This document shows positions 7,810 through 8,170 of a stretch of 8,170 nucleotides of DNA, one piece after another. The notes beneath the pieces were generated by a model. That model did no database searches, had not been told where the DNA came from, and was given only the letters and a program-made list of their open reading frames with translations. The position numbers were made by a program, and so were the translations under genes. Numbering within the stretch: position 1 is the stretch's first letter; each line of letters opens with the position of its first letter. Source of the DNA: Actinomycetota bacterium (GTDB taxonomy: Bacteria > Actinomycetota > Actinomycetes > S36-B12 > UBA5976); assembly GCA_947491175.1 (NCBI GenBank), contig CANLIF010000054.1, positions 1 through 8,170 on the forward strand, read 5' to 3'.

Positions 7810-7882
7810 TGCCCGCGAAAGGAATCGAACCTTCGACCTTCTGCTCCGGAGGCAGACGCTCTATCCACTGAGCTACGCGGGC
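7810..7882 (-). tRNA. tRNA-Arg (anticodon CCG)
   Basis: 73 nt including discriminator A; CCA is not encoded. The acceptor stem GCCCGCG/CGCGGGC is perfect. The D arm is GCTC-AGTGGATA-GAGC, the anticodon stem TCTGC/GCAGA with loop CTCCGGA (anticodon CCG, window bases 7847-7849), and the T arm GAAGG-TTCGATT-CCTTT with one G-U pair. CCG reads CGG Arg codons. The 3' end at 7810 is one base from the GTG start of the serine hydrolase on the same strand. Confidence 0.96.
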
Positions 7883-7933
7883 CAAACTACCTGCCTGAGT
7901 GACTTTATCAGTGACGGCAGATAGCCCACATAA

Positions 7934-8035
7934 GTGGCAGAAATGACACTTCATGAGCGTAAGTGGCAGATCTGACACTTCATGAGGATGGTTGGCAGAA
8001 ATGACACTTCATAAGCACGGTTGGCAGAAATGACA
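7934..8035. repeat. array of four 29-bp-period repeats with dyad cores
   Basis: TGGCAG begins at 7935, 7964, 7993 and 8022, an exact 29-bp period. The core TGGCAGAAATGACACTTCAT is intact in units 1 and 3; in unit 2 AAA becomes ATC; unit 4 matches only up to ...AAATGACA at 8035 and then departs abruptly. The 9 bp between cores vary (GAGCGTAAG, GAGGATGGT, AAGCACGGT). Units 1 and 2 also contain a dyad: AAGTGGCA and TGACACTT around GAAA or GATC, with a single mismatched pair. On the - strand the outer edge reads TGTCATTTCTGCCA, i.e. it begins 5'-TGTCA. This fits multiple terminal binding sites of a transposable element end, as known for IS21-family elements, or an operator array for a dimeric regulator. 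The repeat itself is directly visible; its nature is inferred. Confidence 0.9.
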
Positions 8036-8041
8036 TACAGT
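8036..8041 (+). promoter_or_regulatory. putative -10 box of the riboswitch transcript
   Basis: TACAGT fits the actinobacterial TAnnnT pattern and places a start near 8048, just before the TPP aptamer. There is no convincing -35 at 17 bp. The box directly abuts the last repeat unit, so a protein bound to the repeats would contact or block RNA polymerase. Confidence 0.35.
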
Positions 8042-8053
8042 TGCCTTAGCAAG

Positions 8054-8150
8054 ACACGGGAGTCCACAACAAGGTGGGCTGAGAGGGTGTCCGATCTTCT
8101 GATCATCACACCGACCGTTTAACCAGTCCGGTAATGCGGACTGCAGGAGG
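8054..8150 (+). ncRNA. TPP (THI-box) riboswitch
   Basis: Binds thiamine pyrophosphate and represses the downstream gene. Conserved elements are ACACGGGAGTCC at the 5' end, GGGCTGAGAGGG (8077-8087; the CTGAGA TPP-pyrimidine-binding turn), ACCGTTTAACC (8114-8124) and GGTAATGCGGACTGCAGG. Visible pairings are AGTCCAC (8061-8067) with GTGGGCT (8074-8080), GGTGT (8086-8090) with ACACC (8108-8112), GATC (8093-8096) with GATC (8101-8104), and CAGTCCG (8124-8130) with CGGACTG (8137-8143). The Shine-Dalgarno GGAGG (8146-8150) is part of the aptamer 3' end and no terminator separates it from the gene, so control is most likely at translation initiation by hiding the ribosome site. Confidence 0.94.
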
Positions 8151-8159
8151 AATGTATTC

Positions 8160-8170
8160 ATGATTTCAGA
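8160..8170 (+). CDS. start of a TPP-riboswitch-controlled gene (3' part outside window)
   Basis: ATG at 8160 follows GGAGG (8146-8150) by 9 bp; only MIS... is visible before the window ends. The riboswitch implies a thiamine biosynthesis, salvage or transport gene, but the protein cannot be identified from three codons. An ATG at 8152 is too close to the Shine-Dalgarno and meets TGA after three codons. Confidence 0.7.

Larger units (their letters stand above)
7883..8053. other. intergenic region between tRNA-Arg and the TPP riboswitch
   Basis: No gene is seen on either strand. It holds the 29-bp repeat array and a putative -10 box on the right. On the left (7883-7933) is unexplained sequence with one degenerate repeat-like GGCAGATAGCCCACATAAG (7916-7934). 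The tRNA promoter should be within the left part or the array, but I see no clear -35/-10 pair for it. Confidence 0.6.

Noticed and set aside
7806..7868. Longer serine hydrolase start at 7868
   Set aside because: The extra 20 codons lie inside the tRNA-Arg gene and precede the signal anchor with no recognisable content.
7934..8035. CRISPR array
   Set aside because: The period is 29 bp in total with only about 9 bp varying between cores; there is no room for 25-40 bp spacers, and no cas genes are seen.
7883..8035. Complete MITE in the intergenic region
   Set aside because: Only direct copies of the TGTCATTTCTGCCA end are seen; no inverted copy marks an opposite end within the window.
8152..8163. 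ATG at 8152 as the riboswitch gene start or a leader peptide
   Set aside because: It is one base from GGAGG and stops after three codons (MYS), so ribosome initiation there is unlikely.

Overview
The window looks like chromosomal DNA from an actinobacterium with unusually low GC (by eye in the mid-40s percent, not computed). The best guess is a small-genome freshwater lineage such as Nanopelagicales (acI) or a Luna-type Microbacteriaceae. The basis is the actinobacterial style of the secreted proteins (a short Cys-bounded CxNKxTGxVR-type motif, an anchored SxxK serine hydrolase), compact gene spacing and possible leaderless GTG starts. This assignment is an inference.

Positions 3-5525 (+ strand) form a tight four-gene run: the 3' part of an M20/PM20D2-like amidohydrolase, a PuuC-like aminoaldehyde dehydrogenase, a class III (SpuC-like) aminotransferase and an APC-family permease. 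Gaps are 31, 22 and 19 bp, so this is very likely one operon. It fits import of a polyamine or omega-amino compound, transamination to an aminoaldehyde, oxidation to an omega-amino acid such as GABA, and amide-bond hydrolysis supplying or finishing the substrate. A hairpin at 5539-5564 ends the operon and may also serve the facing gene.

Positions 5571-7808 hold a LysE/RhtB-type exporter (-), a secreted M15 (VanY-like) D,D-carboxypeptidase (+), and a membrane-anchored beta-lactamase-fold serine hydrolase (-). The first two are divergent across 34 bp. The last two are convergent, with both stop codons sharing one CTAG. A tRNA-Arg(CCG) gene (-) lies one base upstream of the serine hydrolase's likely GTG start, an arrangement that could give a nearly leaderless mRNA after tRNA 3' processing.

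Positions 7883-8170 are the most unusual part. Four units of an exact 29-bp period (7935 to 8035) carry a conserved core of up to 20 bp with a dyad. They stop sharply at ...TGACA, directly against a putative -10 box and a clear TPP riboswitch (8054-8150). The riboswitch's 3' end carries the Shine-Dalgarno of a gene whose ATG is at 8160. The repeats could be a solo end of a transposable element with multiple terminal repeats (IS21-like) or an operator array controlling the thiamine gene. Apart from this, the gene content is ordinary.
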